This document shows positions 21,567-30,400 of a stretch of 50,116 nt of DNA, piece by piece. The DNA lies in assembly GCA_002293425.1 (NCBI GenBank), contig DBDE01000001.1, positions 87,157 to 137,272 on the forward strand, written 5' to 3'. A program made the translations under genes and the position numbers. The notes beneath the pieces were generated by a model, which was not told the DNA's origin, searched no databases, and saw only the letters and a program-made list of their open reading frames with translations. This DNA is from Alistipes sp. UBA940 (GTDB lineage Bacteria > Bacteroidota > Bacteroidia > Bacteroidales > Rikenellaceae). Within the stretch, counting starts at the first letter, position 1. Every line of letters starts with the position of its first letter.

Positions 21567-22958
21567 ATGAAAAAGAATTTCACCATCGAACGCCTCGCCA
21601 TAACCGACATCGCCGCCGAAGGAAAAGCTCTGGGGCACCACGACGGCAAGGTGGTGTTCGTTCCGGGAGCGGTGCCGGGCGATGTGGTCGAAGTGGAGGT
21701 GCGCAACAAGCGGCGGCGGTTTCTGGAGGGGCGGATAGTGAGCTTTATCGAGTTCTCCGATATGAGGATCGAACCCGTGTGTGCCCACTTCGGCATTTGC
21801 GGCGGGTGTAAATGGCAAAATCTGCCATATCCCGAACAACTTCGGTTCAAGCAGCAACAAGTGGTCGACCAACTCGTGAGGATAGGCCATTTGGAGCTGC
21901 CCGAAGTGCGGACCATTCTGGGTTCGGGCGAGACGCTGTTTTATCGCAACAAGCTGGAATTTACCTTCGCACCGCGCAGATGGCGGACCGCCGAGGAGAT
22001 GGACGCAGGGATGGAAGCGACACCGGCATTGGGGTTTCACATTCCCGGAATGTTCGACAAGATACTGGACATAGAAAAGTGCTGGCTGCAACCCGACCCG
22101 TCGAACGAGATAAGGCTGGCCGTGAAGGATTATTGTCTCCGTGAGGAGTATGAATTTTACGACATAAAGGCGCACACGGGTTTGATGCGAAACGTGGTCG
22201 TCCGCACCGCGTCGACCGGCGAAGTGATGGTGATCGTGGTGTTTGCGGCCTCAGACGAAGCGAAGATCGCGGGGTTGCTCGACCATATTCGCGGAAAGTT
22301 TCCTGACATCACTTCGCTGATGTACATCGTCAACGAGAAGCTGAACGACTCGCTGGGTGACCAAACGGCGATACTGCACAGCGGGCGCGACCACATCTTC
22401 GAACAGATGGAGGGGTTGCGATTCAAAATAGGGGCCAAGAGTTTCTATCAAACCAACTCGGCCCAAGCGTACGAACTGTATAAGGTGGTCAGGGAGTTTG
22501 CGGGGCTGACGGGAACTGAAACGGTCTACGATTTGTATACAGGTACGGGAACGATCGCCAATTTCGTTGCCGGGGATGCGGCGATGGTCGTCGGAGTGGA
22601 GTATGTCGACGAAGCGATAGACGATGCGCGGGTGAACTCGACCCTGAACGGGATAACCAATACACGCTTTTTTGCGGGCGACATGCGGCGCGTGATGACC
22701 GACGACTTTGTGGCGCAAAACGGGCGGCCGGACGTGATAATCCTCGATCCGCCGCGTGCCGGAGTCGATGGGCCCGTGATAGATGTGATTCTGAGGGCCG
22801 CGCCGCAAACCATCGTTTACGTGAGTTGCAACCCCGCCACCCAGGCACGCGACCTGGCTTTGATGGCGGAAAATTATGAGATAGTTGCGGTGCAGCCGGT
22901 CGATATGTTCCCGCACACACACCACGTCGAAAACGTTGTTAAACTTATAAAGAGATGA
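21567..22958 (+). CDS. rlmD: 23S rRNA uracil-C5 methyltransferase
   Basis: TrmA/RumA family, 463 residues. An N-terminal TRAM domain (about 1-60) is followed by an iron-sulfur cluster motif C-x5-CGGC-x-W (CAHFGICGGCKWQN), a second strand-rich domain, the SAM-binding VYDLYTGTGTIANF, and the catalytic segment LDPPRAG with the YVSCNPATQARDL cysteine. RlmD (U1939) is the likeliest member, but a TrmA-type or RlmCD-like target cannot be excluded. First gene of a five-gene plus-strand operon; its stop overlaps the next ATG. Confidence 0.9.
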   Translation: MKKNFTIERLAITDIAAEGKALGHHDGKVVFVPGAVPGDVVEVEVRNKRRRFLEGRIVSFIEFSDMRIEPVCAHFGICGGCKWQNLPYPEQLRFKQQQVVDQLVRIGHLELPEVRTILGSGETLFYRNKLEFTFAPRRWRTAEEMDAGMEATPALGFHIPGMFDKILDIEKCWLQPDPSNEIRLAVKDYCLREEYEFYDIKAHTGLMRNVVVRTASTGEVMVIVVFAASDEAKIAGLLDHIRGKFPDITSLMYIVNEKLNDSLGDQTAILHSGRDHIFEQMEGLRFKIGAKSFYQTNSAQAYELYKVVREFAGLTGTETVYDLYTGTGTIANFVAGDAAMVVGVEYVDEAIDDARVNSTLNGITNTRFFAGDMRRVMTDDFVAQNGRPDVIILDPPRAGVDGPVIDVILRAAPQTIVYVSCNPATQARDLALMAENYEIVAVQPVDMFPHTHHVENVVKLIKR

Positions 22959-23653
22959 AAAAGATGATTTTACTGGCGGTTATGGCAGTTGCCGTGGCCG
23001 TCGCGAACGCTCAACCGAGCCAATGGCAGTACGAAGAGGCGGTGCAGGTGAACGGAAAAGCCGAAAAAAAGGTGACGCCCGACCAAATCTACCTCTCCAT
23101 CGTTCTCAAAGACGGTCTCGTCAAGGGCCAAAGCGTCAACCAGCTCGAATCGCGGATGAAAAGCGAACTGACCGTGCTGGGCATCGACGTGGCAAAAGCG
23201 CTGAAAGTGACCAGCCAAAATCTCGCACCCCGCAAAAAAACCGATGCAGACTCGCGCCGAAGCTACGAACTGTTGGTGGGCGACGTGTGGACGCTGGGCA
23301 GTGTGTTCGAACTGCTGGGCGAAATGAACGTGACCGAAGCTTCCGTCACCAAGGTGTCGCACAGTCAAATAGAGAACCTGCGCGAACAAACACGCATCGA
23401 AGCGGTGAAAAATGCTCGCGCAACAGCCGAGACACTCGCCAGAGCAGTCGACCAAAAGATCGGCCCCGCGGTGTGGATAATCGACAATGGCTATTATGAA
23501 AACAGCTATCTGCCCGCAATGAAGGTGCGTGCAATGGGCGTTTACACCTCCGCCGACACCGTCTACGAGCAGGGAACGGCCGAGCAACAGATAGATATGC
23601 AGGACATAACCATAACCTATAACGTATCGGCCAAATTCGTTCTATTCAGATAA
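22955..23653 (+). CDS. Exported SIMPL-domain (DUF541) protein
   Basis: 232 residues: signal peptide MKKMILLAVMAVAVAVANA, then the SIMPL/DUF541 domain with VQVNGKAEKKVTPDQIYLSI at the start, SYELLVGDVWTLGSVFELLGE, and IEAVKNARATAETLARAV followed by the closing DITITYNVSAKFVL strand. The family is periplasmic and of unknown function. ATG overlaps the rlmD stop (ATGA). Its last codons overlap the extended reading frame of mnmD. Confidence 0.88.
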   Translation: MKKMILLAVMAVAVAVANAQPSQWQYEEAVQVNGKAEKKVTPDQIYLSIVLKDGLVKGQSVNQLESRMKSELTVLGIDVAKALKVTSQNLAPRKKTDADSRRSYELLVGDVWTLGSVFELLGEMNVTEASVTKVSHSQIENLREQTRIEAVKNARATAETLARAVDQKIGPAVWIIDNGYYENSYLPAMKVRAMGVYTSADTVYEQGTAEQQIDMQDITITYNVSAKFVLFR

Positions 23654-23685
23654 TAAGAGGTACGGACGACGGTTCCTCGACACTG

Positions 23686-24411
23686 ATGTCGGAGGCGTTC
23701 GGCGAAACCTATCACTCCACCCGAGGAGCGATGGGCGAAGCTCGCCACGTGTTTATCGAGGCGGGGCTCAATTACGAACCTATTTGCCGTCAGAGTGGTG
23801 CAGATTTTGTACCGACCGAATGGGCGAGCGAGGGGACAGTACATACCGGTACGGCCCCGAGCGAGAACCGAGGAGGTGCGAAAGATGCACCGCTATCACG
23901 GCAAATATTAGAAATGGGTTTCGGGAGCGGACTGAACGCCTGGCTGACGCTGCTCGAAGCCGAGCGGACGGGGCGGTCGGTCGACTATATGGGGGTGGAG
24001 CTCCACCCTGTGCCCGAGGAGATTGCGGCGCAGTTGGGCTACACCGACGATGTGCGCTTTCGGGAGATGCACGCTGCGCCGTGGGGCGAATGGACGCAGA
24101 TCTCGCAGGGGTTCAGGCTGCTGAAGTTGCAGGTGGATGTGCTCGATTGTTTTGATTTGCTATCACCGCAAATAGTGTTTTGGGATGCGTTTTCGCCCGA
24201 AACCCAGCCCGAATTGTGGAGCGAGGAGCTGTTCCGGCGCGTGTTCGAGGCGATGGCGGAAGGGGGCGTGCTGACGACCTACTCGGCCAAAGGGACGGTG
24301 AAGCGGGCATTGCAGGCAGCAGGCTTCGCGGTTGAAAAACTCGCCGGAGCGATGGGAAAGAGGCATATGTTGCGCGCGACGAGGCGGGCTGAAAAAGAAA
24401 ACAGACTATGA
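23686..24411 (+). CDS. mnmD: MnmD-type tRNA methyltransferase with an in-frame inverted-repeat insertion
   Basis: Family role: methylates nm5(s2)U34 in the tRNA wobble position (the MnmC N-terminal-half activity, here without the oxidase domain). Marks are ETYHSTRGAMGEARHVFIEAG, LEMGFGSGLNAW, YMGVELHPVP and FWDAFSPETQPELW. Two oddities exist. Relatives begin with a short segment ending DGSxTL, which here is encoded upstream of the first ATG (IIRGTDDGSSTL), and the only plausible start for it is a non-standard ATT at 23644. Also, about 41 residues (CRQSGADFVPTEW...PLSRQI) separate HVFIEAGLNYEP from LEMGFG and come from a 127-bp inverted-repeat element. Overlaps cdd by 4 bases. Confidence 0.85.
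   Translation: MSEAFGETYHSTRGAMGEARHVFIEAGLNYEPICRQSGADFVPTEWASEGTVHTGTAPSENRGGAKDAPLSRQILEMGFGSGLNAWLTLLEAERTGRSVDYMGVELHPVPEEIAAQLGYTDDVRFREMHAAPWGEWTQISQGFRLLKLQVDVLDCFDLLSPQIVFWDAFSPETQPELWSEELFRRVFEAMAEGGVLTTYSAKGTVKRALQAAGFAVEKLAGAMGKRHMLRATRRAEKENRL
23781..23907. repeat. 127-bp palindromic element inserted in frame in mnmD
   Basis: The ends are TATTTGCCGT and ACGGCAAATA, a perfect 10-bp inverted repeat; extended to 33 bases the two ends match at about two thirds of positions (GGTGCA and TTT blocks shared). About 41 codons are added without a stop. Possible short target duplications (TA or TATT) are present, but exact ends are unclear. No second copy was seen in this window. Confidence 0.75.
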
Positions 24412-24863
24412 AAAAACAATACATTTTCGATTACGAAGCGTTCGGGGCGACGAGCGAACTGCCCGCCGCCGACAAGGAACTTGCCGAAGCGGCAAAAAAA
24501 GCGTGCGGAAACGCCCACGCGCCCTATTCGCGCTTCCGGGTGGGAGCGGCGGCACGCCTCAAAAGCGGCAAAATCCTCACTGGGGCCAACCAGGAGAGCG
24601 AAGTTTTCCCCGCAACGATGTGCGCCGAACGGACCCTCCTCTTTCACTGGCAAGCACACTACGCCAAAGACCCCGTAGTGGCCATCGCCATAGCGTCGCA
24701 GCCCGGCGAAAGGGAGTGTTATCCGTGCGGCCAGTGTCGTCAGGTGTTGCTCGACACCGAGCGGCGGCAAAACAGTCCCATCCGCATCATAATGTGTAGC
24801 GACAGTACCGCTTCGACGGTCGATTCGGCTGCAGACCTGCTACCTTTCCAATTCCAGCTATGA
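24408..24863 (+). CDS. cdd: Cytidine deaminase
   Basis: Converts cytidine and deoxycytidine to uridine forms in pyrimidine salvage. 151 residues, the tetrameric short type. It has APYSRFRVGAAARL, the catalytic MCAERTLL (Cys ligand and Glu) and the second zinc motif PCGQCRQVL. Its ATG overlaps mnmD and its stop overlaps the next gene (both ATGA). With udk and pyrD/pyrC in this window it belongs to pyrimidine metabolism, though in a different operon. Confidence 0.95.
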   Translation: MKKQYIFDYEAFGATSELPAADKELAEAAKKACGNAHAPYSRFRVGAAARLKSGKILTGANQESEVFPATMCAERTLLFHWQAHYAKDPVVAIAIASQPGERECYPCGQCRQVLLDTERRQNSPIRIIMCSDSTASTVDSAADLLPFQFQL

Positions 24864-25558
24864 TAGATTTTTCGACAACCGACATTCTCTACGAAGACAA
24901 CCACCTGTTGGTGGCGAACAAGCGTGCAGGCGATCTGGTGCAAGCCGACGCGGCAGGCGAAACAGGGCTGGAAGATGCTGTGAAAGCGTTTTTGAGACGT
25001 CGGGACAACAAGCCCGGCGACGTATTCCTGGGTGTGGTGCACCGAATAGACCGGCCCGTGAGCGGCGCGATAGTGTTTGCCAAAACGTCGAAAGCCCTCG
25101 TCCGAATGAACGAAATGGTGAAAGATCGCGCCGTCGAGAAAACCTATTGGGCGATAACCGAATCGCTGCTGCCGGCCGAGCAGGGAACGTTGGTGCACCA
25201 CATCGCCCGCGACCCCCGTAACAACCGTTCGCGAGCGCACATTTCGCCTGTGCGGGACAGCAAAGAGGCAACGCTCAACTACCGGATGATAGCGGGCAGC
25301 AAAAACTACTATCTCTATGAGGTTCAGCTAATTACGGGTCGCCACCACCAGATCCGCGCCCAATTTGCGCGGGAAGGCGCGCCCATTCGCGGCGACCTGA
25401 AATACGGAGCCAAGCGAAGCATCGAAGGGGGCGGAATTTCACTCCACTCGCGCTCGCTGTCGTTCCTCCATCCGGTGCGAAAAGAACCCCTCACCGTGGT
25501 TGCTCCACCCCCCAAGGGCGACAACCTGTGGAAATTTTTCGAAGAAGCTACTCGTTGA
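24860..25558 (+). CDS. RluA-family pseudouridine synthase
   Basis: 232 residues without an S4 domain. It begins with ILYEDNHLLVANKRAGDLVQ, the usual RluA opening. The catalytic-Asp motif is HRIDRPVSG, followed by KTYWAI, YEVQLITGRHHQIRAQF and ISLHSRSLSFLHPV. Makes pseudouridine in rRNA or tRNA; the target position cannot be read from sequence. Last gene of the rlmD operon, which therefore holds three RNA modification enzymes. Its end overlaps the converging argG by 11 bases. Confidence 0.9.
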   Translation: MIDFSTTDILYEDNHLLVANKRAGDLVQADAAGETGLEDAVKAFLRRRDNKPGDVFLGVVHRIDRPVSGAIVFAKTSKALVRMNEMVKDRAVEKTYWAITESLLPAEQGTLVHHIARDPRNNRSRAHISPVRDSKEATLNYRMIAGSKNYYLYEVQLITGRHHQIRAQFAREGAPIRGDLKYGAKRSIEGGGISLHSRSLSFLHPVRKEPLTVVAPPPKGDNLWKFFEEATR

Positions 25559-26732
25559 TGCGCCGATAGATCTTGTTTTGCAACCCGAAGATGCGACCGA
25601 AACCCTCGACATCCGCGCTCGTCCAATCGCTCATCACCTCGCCATAAGCGCCGAACTTTGACGACATCAAATCGTGAGGCGACGAAATGCCCACAACCAC
25701 AAAGCGATAGGGGTGCAACTCGACATAAACATCGCCGCTGACCGTGCGCTGCGACGACTCCAAAAACGCCTCCAAATCTCTCATCACAGGATCGAAATAT
25801 TGCCCCTCGTGCAGCCAATTGCCGTAAAACGCGCTCAACTGGTCCTTCCAAAACAGTTGCCACTTGGCAAGGGTGTGCTTTTCGAGCGTGTGGTGGGCCT
25901 TAATAATGATGAGCGGCGCGGCGGCCTCGAACCCGACGCGACCCTTGATACCGATGATGGTGTCGCCAACGTGCATATCGCGACCGATGGCATAGGGGGC
26001 GGCGATGGACTGTAACTCTCTGATGGCCTGCACTTTATCATCGAAAATCCGGCCGTCGATGCCCACAAACTCTCCTTTTTCGAAGGTGAGCGTGACGCGC
26101 TTCGGCTCGGCCTGAGTGAGTTGCGACGGATAAGCACTTTCGGGCAGGGTCTCGGAGGACGAAAGGGTCTCGCGACCACCCACCGAGGTGCCCCAAAGCC
26201 CCTGATTGATGGAATATTCGGCCTTCTTGAAGTCGAAATCGACCCCGTGAGCGCGCAAATACTCTATCTCCTCGTCGCGCGTGAGGCGTTTTTCGCGAAT
26301 CAGCGCGATTATCGGAATCTGCGGCGCAAGTGTGCCCCAAATCATATCGAACCTCACCTGGTCGTTGCCAGCACCAGTCGAGCCGTGGCACAGATAGTCC
26401 GCCCCGATGCTCTTTGCATACTCCGCCACAGCCACCGCCTGCGAAATGCGCTCCGAGCTGACAGAAATGGGGTACGTGCCGTTCTTGAGCACATTGCCGT
26501 AAACCATAAACCGGATCTGGTCGCGATAATACTCCTGAGCGACATCGAGCGCACGATAGCTCTCTACGCCCAACGCCTTGGCCCGCCGCTCGATCAGAGC
26601 GAGCTCGTCGGCCGAAAAACCACCCGTGTCGGCCAACACCGCGTGAACCTCCAATCCCATCTCTTCACGCAAATATATCGCACTATAAGAGGTGTCCAAA
26701 CCACCACTGAATGCAAGTACAACCTTTTTCAT
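25548..26732 (-). CDS. argG: Argininosuccinate synthase
   Basis: Joins citrulline and aspartate with ATP in arginine synthesis. 394 residues. The ATP-pyrophosphatase P-loop AFSGGLDTSYSAIYL is at the N-terminus; LCHGSTGAGNDQVRFD, EYSINQGLWGTSVGG and IGIKGRVGFEAAAPLIIIKAH follow. It is second in a pair with an acetyltransferase gene (ATGA overlap). Later arginine genes are not next to it: the gene converges with the RluA-type gene instead. Confidence 0.96.
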   Translation of the reverse strand: MKKVVLAFSGGLDTSYSAIYLREEMGLEVHAVLADTGGFSADELALIERRAKALGVESYRALDVAQEYYRDQIRFMVYGNVLKNGTYPISVSSERISQAVAVAEYAKSIGADYLCHGSTGAGNDQVRFDMIWGTLAPQIPIIALIREKRLTRDEEIEYLRAHGVDFDFKKAEYSINQGLWGTSVGGRETLSSSETLPESAYPSQLTQAEPKRVTLTFEKGEFVGIDGRIFDDKVQAIRELQSIAAPYAIGRDMHVGDTIIGIKGRVGFEAAAPLIIIKAHHTLEKHTLAKWQLFWKDQLSAFYGNWLHEGQYFDPVMRDLEAFLESSQRTVSGDVYVELHPYRFVVVGISSPHDLMSSKFGAYGEVMSDWTSADVEGFGRIFGLQNKIYRRINE

Positions 26733-27337
26733 TTACTTATATCCTCCATTATATTAAACAACTCACCCGCCAACAGCGACGCCTTGACGTGGTCTACCTC
26801 CGGATCGAACAGCATAGCCGTACATAGGCACGCGCCCCGCTCCTTCATCTCCAAAATGGGATAATTGATGCAATTGCGGCACCCGTCCCAAAACTCGTCG
26901 TCGTGGGTCAACTCGCTGAACGGAACGGGCCGGTACCCGAGGCTCGAATTGATCTTCATCACCGCCAATCCCGTCGTGAGGCCGAAAAGTTTCGCCCCCG
27001 GGAATTTCTTCAGCGACAGGAAAAAAGCCTTGGTCTTGATCGCCCGCGCCAACCCTATCTTGCGAAACTTGGGGTTGATGATGAGCCCCGAATTGGCCAC
27101 ATAGCGGCCGTGACCCCACGTTTCGATGTAGGTGAAGCCCGCCCACTCGCCCGTCGGACGGTGGAAGGCTATCACTGCCTTGCCGTCGCGCAACTTGCCC
27201 GCAACATATTCCGCTGAACGCTTGGCGATGCCCGTACCGCGGGCACGCGCACTGTCGGCCATCTCGGCAACGATCTGGGGCGCAAACTGCTCGTGGGCGG
27301 CCGTGCCCGTCACAACATCGAAATCGGTGATTTTCAT
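26729..27337 (-). CDS. GNAT acetyltransferase of the arginine pair (possible N-acetylglutamate synthase)
   Basis: 202 residues from ATG 27337 (MKITDFDVVTG). GNAT features: GKAVIAFHRPTGEWAGFTYIE, then SGLIINPKFRKIGLARAIKTKAF (the acetyl-CoA loop region) and LTTGLAVMKINSSLGYRPVP; an unusual C-RNC-INY stretch with four cysteines (CRNCINYP, GACLC) follows. In Bacteroidales such genes open arginine operons and are proposed to make N-acetylglutamate; the position before argG supports that, but activity is inferred. The frame extends upstream past its promoter, so the longer start is rejected. Confidence 0.8.
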   Translation of the reverse strand: MKITDFDVVTGTAAHEQFAPQIVAEMADSARARGTGIAKRSAEYVAGKLRDGKAVIAFHRPTGEWAGFTYIETWGHGRYVANSGLIINPKFRKIGLARAIKTKAFFLSLKKFPGAKLFGLTTGLAVMKINSSLGYRPVPFSELTHDDEFWDGCRNCINYPILEMKERGACLCTAMLFDPEVDHVKASLLAGELFNIMEDISK

Positions 27338-27359
27338 TTGGGTCGTCAATATGAAGGGA

Positions 27360-27367
27360 CAAAGATA
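27360..27367 (-). promoter_or_regulatory. Promoter -7 box (TATCTTTG) for the arginine pair
   Basis: Exact TAnnTTTG, 22 bases upstream of the ATG at 27337. Confidence 0.75.
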
Positions 27368-27378
27368 ATAATTTTTTT

Positions 27379-27425
27379 GTCGCCCCCACCCCCCTCGGGG
27401 GCGACACGACTTGCGAAGCAAGTCG
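27379..27425 (+). repeat. Two-hairpin repeat element, copy D
   Basis: GTCGCCCCC...GGGGGCGAC followed by the small hairpin CGACTTGC-GAA-GCAAGTCG. It lies between the two divergent promoters of the arginine pair and ileS; the ileS -7 box starts 9 bases after it. Confidence 0.8.
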
Positions 27426-27433
27426 ATTTTTTT

Positions 27434-27441
27434 TATCTTTG
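27434..27441 (+). promoter_or_regulatory. Promoter -7 box (TATCTTTG) for ileS
   Basis: Exact consensus, 18 bases before the ileS ATG. Confidence 0.75.
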
Positions 27442-27459
27442 CACCTTAAACGTTTTCAG

Positions 27460-30400
27460 ATGAGCAATTTCAACGAATATAAGGGCCTGGACCTGGTGCG
27501 GGTGGCCAGCGAGGTGCTGGAAAAGTGGGATGCCGAAAAGACTTTCGAAGCCTCGCTGGACGAGCGTTGCGACGGCAAACCGTTTGTCTTTTACGAAGGA
27601 CCCCCGTCGGCCAACGGTATGCCGGGCATTCACCATATGATGGCGCGGACCATCAAGGACGTGTTTTGCCGCTACAAGACCCAGCAGGGCTACTTCGTGA
27701 GGCGCAAGGCGGGTTGGGATACCCACGGACTGCCCGTCGAGCTGGGGGTGGAGAAGAAACTCGGCATCAGCAAAGATGACATCGGGACAAAAATCTCGAT
27801 AGAAGACTATAACCGCGCGTGTCGCGAGGCGGTGATGGAGTTCACGGGCGTGTGGGAGCAGATGACGCGCCGGATGGGCTATTGGGTGGATATGTCAGAC
27901 CCTTATGTGACCTACGAAAACGACTATATCGAGACCTTGTGGTGGATGTTGAAGCAGCTTTACGACAAGGGGCTGCTCTATAAGGGTTACACCATTCAAC
28001 CATATTCTCCGGCGGCGGGAACGGGGCTGAGCAACCACGAGCTGAACCAGCCCGGGTGCTATCGTGATGTGAAGGACACGTCGGTGACGGCGCAGTTTAG
28101 GGTTGTCGGTTCCGATAATAAGTTTTTTCTGGCGTGGACGACAACGCCGTGGACCCTGCCGTCGAACACTGCGCTGGCGGTCAATCCTGCGATAGATTAT
28201 GTGGAGGTGGAGTGCCACAACCCCTATTCCGATGCGCCGCAGACCGTGATCCTTGCCAAAGCGTTGGTCGAAAAGTATTTTGCCAAGGCCGAGCATAAAA
28301 TCGTAAAAGAGTGCAAGGGTGCCGACCTGGTTGGGATGCGTTATGAGCAGCTGTTGCCGTGGGTGCGGCCCGACGGCGATGCGTTTCGGGTGATCGCGGG
28401 CGACTATGTGACCACCGAGGACGGAACGGGCATAGTGCACATTGCGCCGACGTTCGGGGCGGACGATATGCGGGTGGCGCAGGCCGCGGGGATAGCAGGG
28501 TTGTTTGTGACCGATCTGGGAGGCAAGAAGCAACCGCTGGTCGACAGGAAAGGGCGGTTTTGGCCCGTCGAAGAGTTGGATCCGGCCAATGTCGATGTGG
28601 AGCTCTATTCACCCTGGGCGGGGCGGTACGTTAAGGCGGAGTACGGCGACGATGCGGAGCGCGAATCGCTGGATGTCGAGTTGGCGGTGTATCTGAAAAG
28701 TCAAAATAAGGCGTTCAAGATAGAGAAATACACCCACAACTATCCCCACTGTTGGCGGACTGACAAGCCGGTGTTGTACTATCCTCTCGACAGCTGGTTT
28801 ATTCGCACGACGGCGGTCAAGGAGAGGCTGATAGAGCTGAACAACACAATTCATTGGCGGCCGGAGAGCACCGGGAGCGGCCGTTTCGGCAAGTGGCTCG
28901 AAGGGCTGGTGGACTGGAACCTGTCGCGAAGCCGCTTTTGGGGCACTCCCCTGCCTATCTGGGCGACGGAAGACTACGGCGAAATGAAGTGCATCGGCAG
29001 TGTGGACGAGCTGCGGCGAGAGATAGAGCGGGCAGTGCAAAAAGGCTTTATGAAGAGCGGTTTCGAAGTGACCGACCTGCATCGGCCTTACGTGGACGAG
29101 ATTGTGCTGGTTTCCGATAAGGGTCTGCCGATGCGGCGCGAGCCTGATCTGATAGACGTGTGGTTCGACAGCGGGGCGATGCCATACGCGCAGGAGCACT
29201 TCCCGTTCGACATCGATGGCGACGATTTCTTCGGCAAACTGTTCCCCGCCGACTTCATTGCCGAGGGGGTCGATCAAACCCGCGGATGGTTCTTCACGCT
29301 CCACGCGCTGGCGGTGATGCTGTTCGATTCGGTCGCGTTCAAAAATATTATTTCCAACGGGTTGGTGCTGGACAAAAACGGCAACAAAATGTCCAAACGG
29401 CTGGGCAACGGGGTCGATCCGTTCGAGATGATGGACAAGTACGGTGCCGACGCGGTGAGGTGGTATATGATGAGCAACTCGCAGCCGTGGGACAACCTGC
29501 GGTTCGACGCCGACGGAGTGGACGAGGTGCGCCGCAAGTTCTTCGGGACGCTGTACAACACTTATGGATTCTTTGCACTCTACGCCAATGTCGACGGATT
29601 CACGGGGCGCGAAGAGATGGTGCCCGTGGCCCAGCGACCGGAGATCGACCGTTGGGTCATATCGTTGTTGAACAGCCTGGTCGCAGAGGTGACGGAGAGG
29701 CTGGAAGACTACGACCCCACTCCGGCGGCGCGTGCCATAGCCGAATTTGTGGACGAAAATCTGTCGAACTGGTACGTGAGGCTCAATCGCAAACGTTTCT
29801 GGGGTGGCGGAATGGACCGCGACAAGCTGGCGGCCTATCAAACGTTGCACGCCTGTCTCGAAACTGTTGCGCGTCTCATTGCCCCCTTCGCCCCGTTCTA
29901 CGCCGAGCGGTTGTGGGGCGACGTTGCGGGCGGCAAGCCGGATTCGGTGCATCTTACAGCATTCCCCGTTGCCGACAGCTCGTTGATAGATAGCGAGTTG
30001 GAGCAGATAATGGCGCTGGCCCAGCAGGCGTCGTCGATGGTGCTGGCCTTGCGACGAAAGGTGGGTATCAAAGTTCGTCAACCGCTGTCGCGCATCGTCG
30101 TACCGGTGCTGGACGACGCTATGGCCCGACGCATCGAAGCCGTAAAGTCGCTGATCCTGAGTGAAGTAAACGTGAAGGAATTGGAGCTGATACGCGACAC
30201 GGCGGGGATGATAACCAAGCAGATAAAGCCCAACTTCAAGACGCTCGGCAAGCGATATGGTGCCCAAATGAAGGCCATCGCCGCATTTGTGGCAGGGTTT
30301 TCGCAGGAAGACATTGCGCGGGTGGAGAGCGAAGGTGCTATCGGTCTGACCATCGACGGACAATCGCTCACCTTGGAACGCGCCGACTTCGAGATCACGA

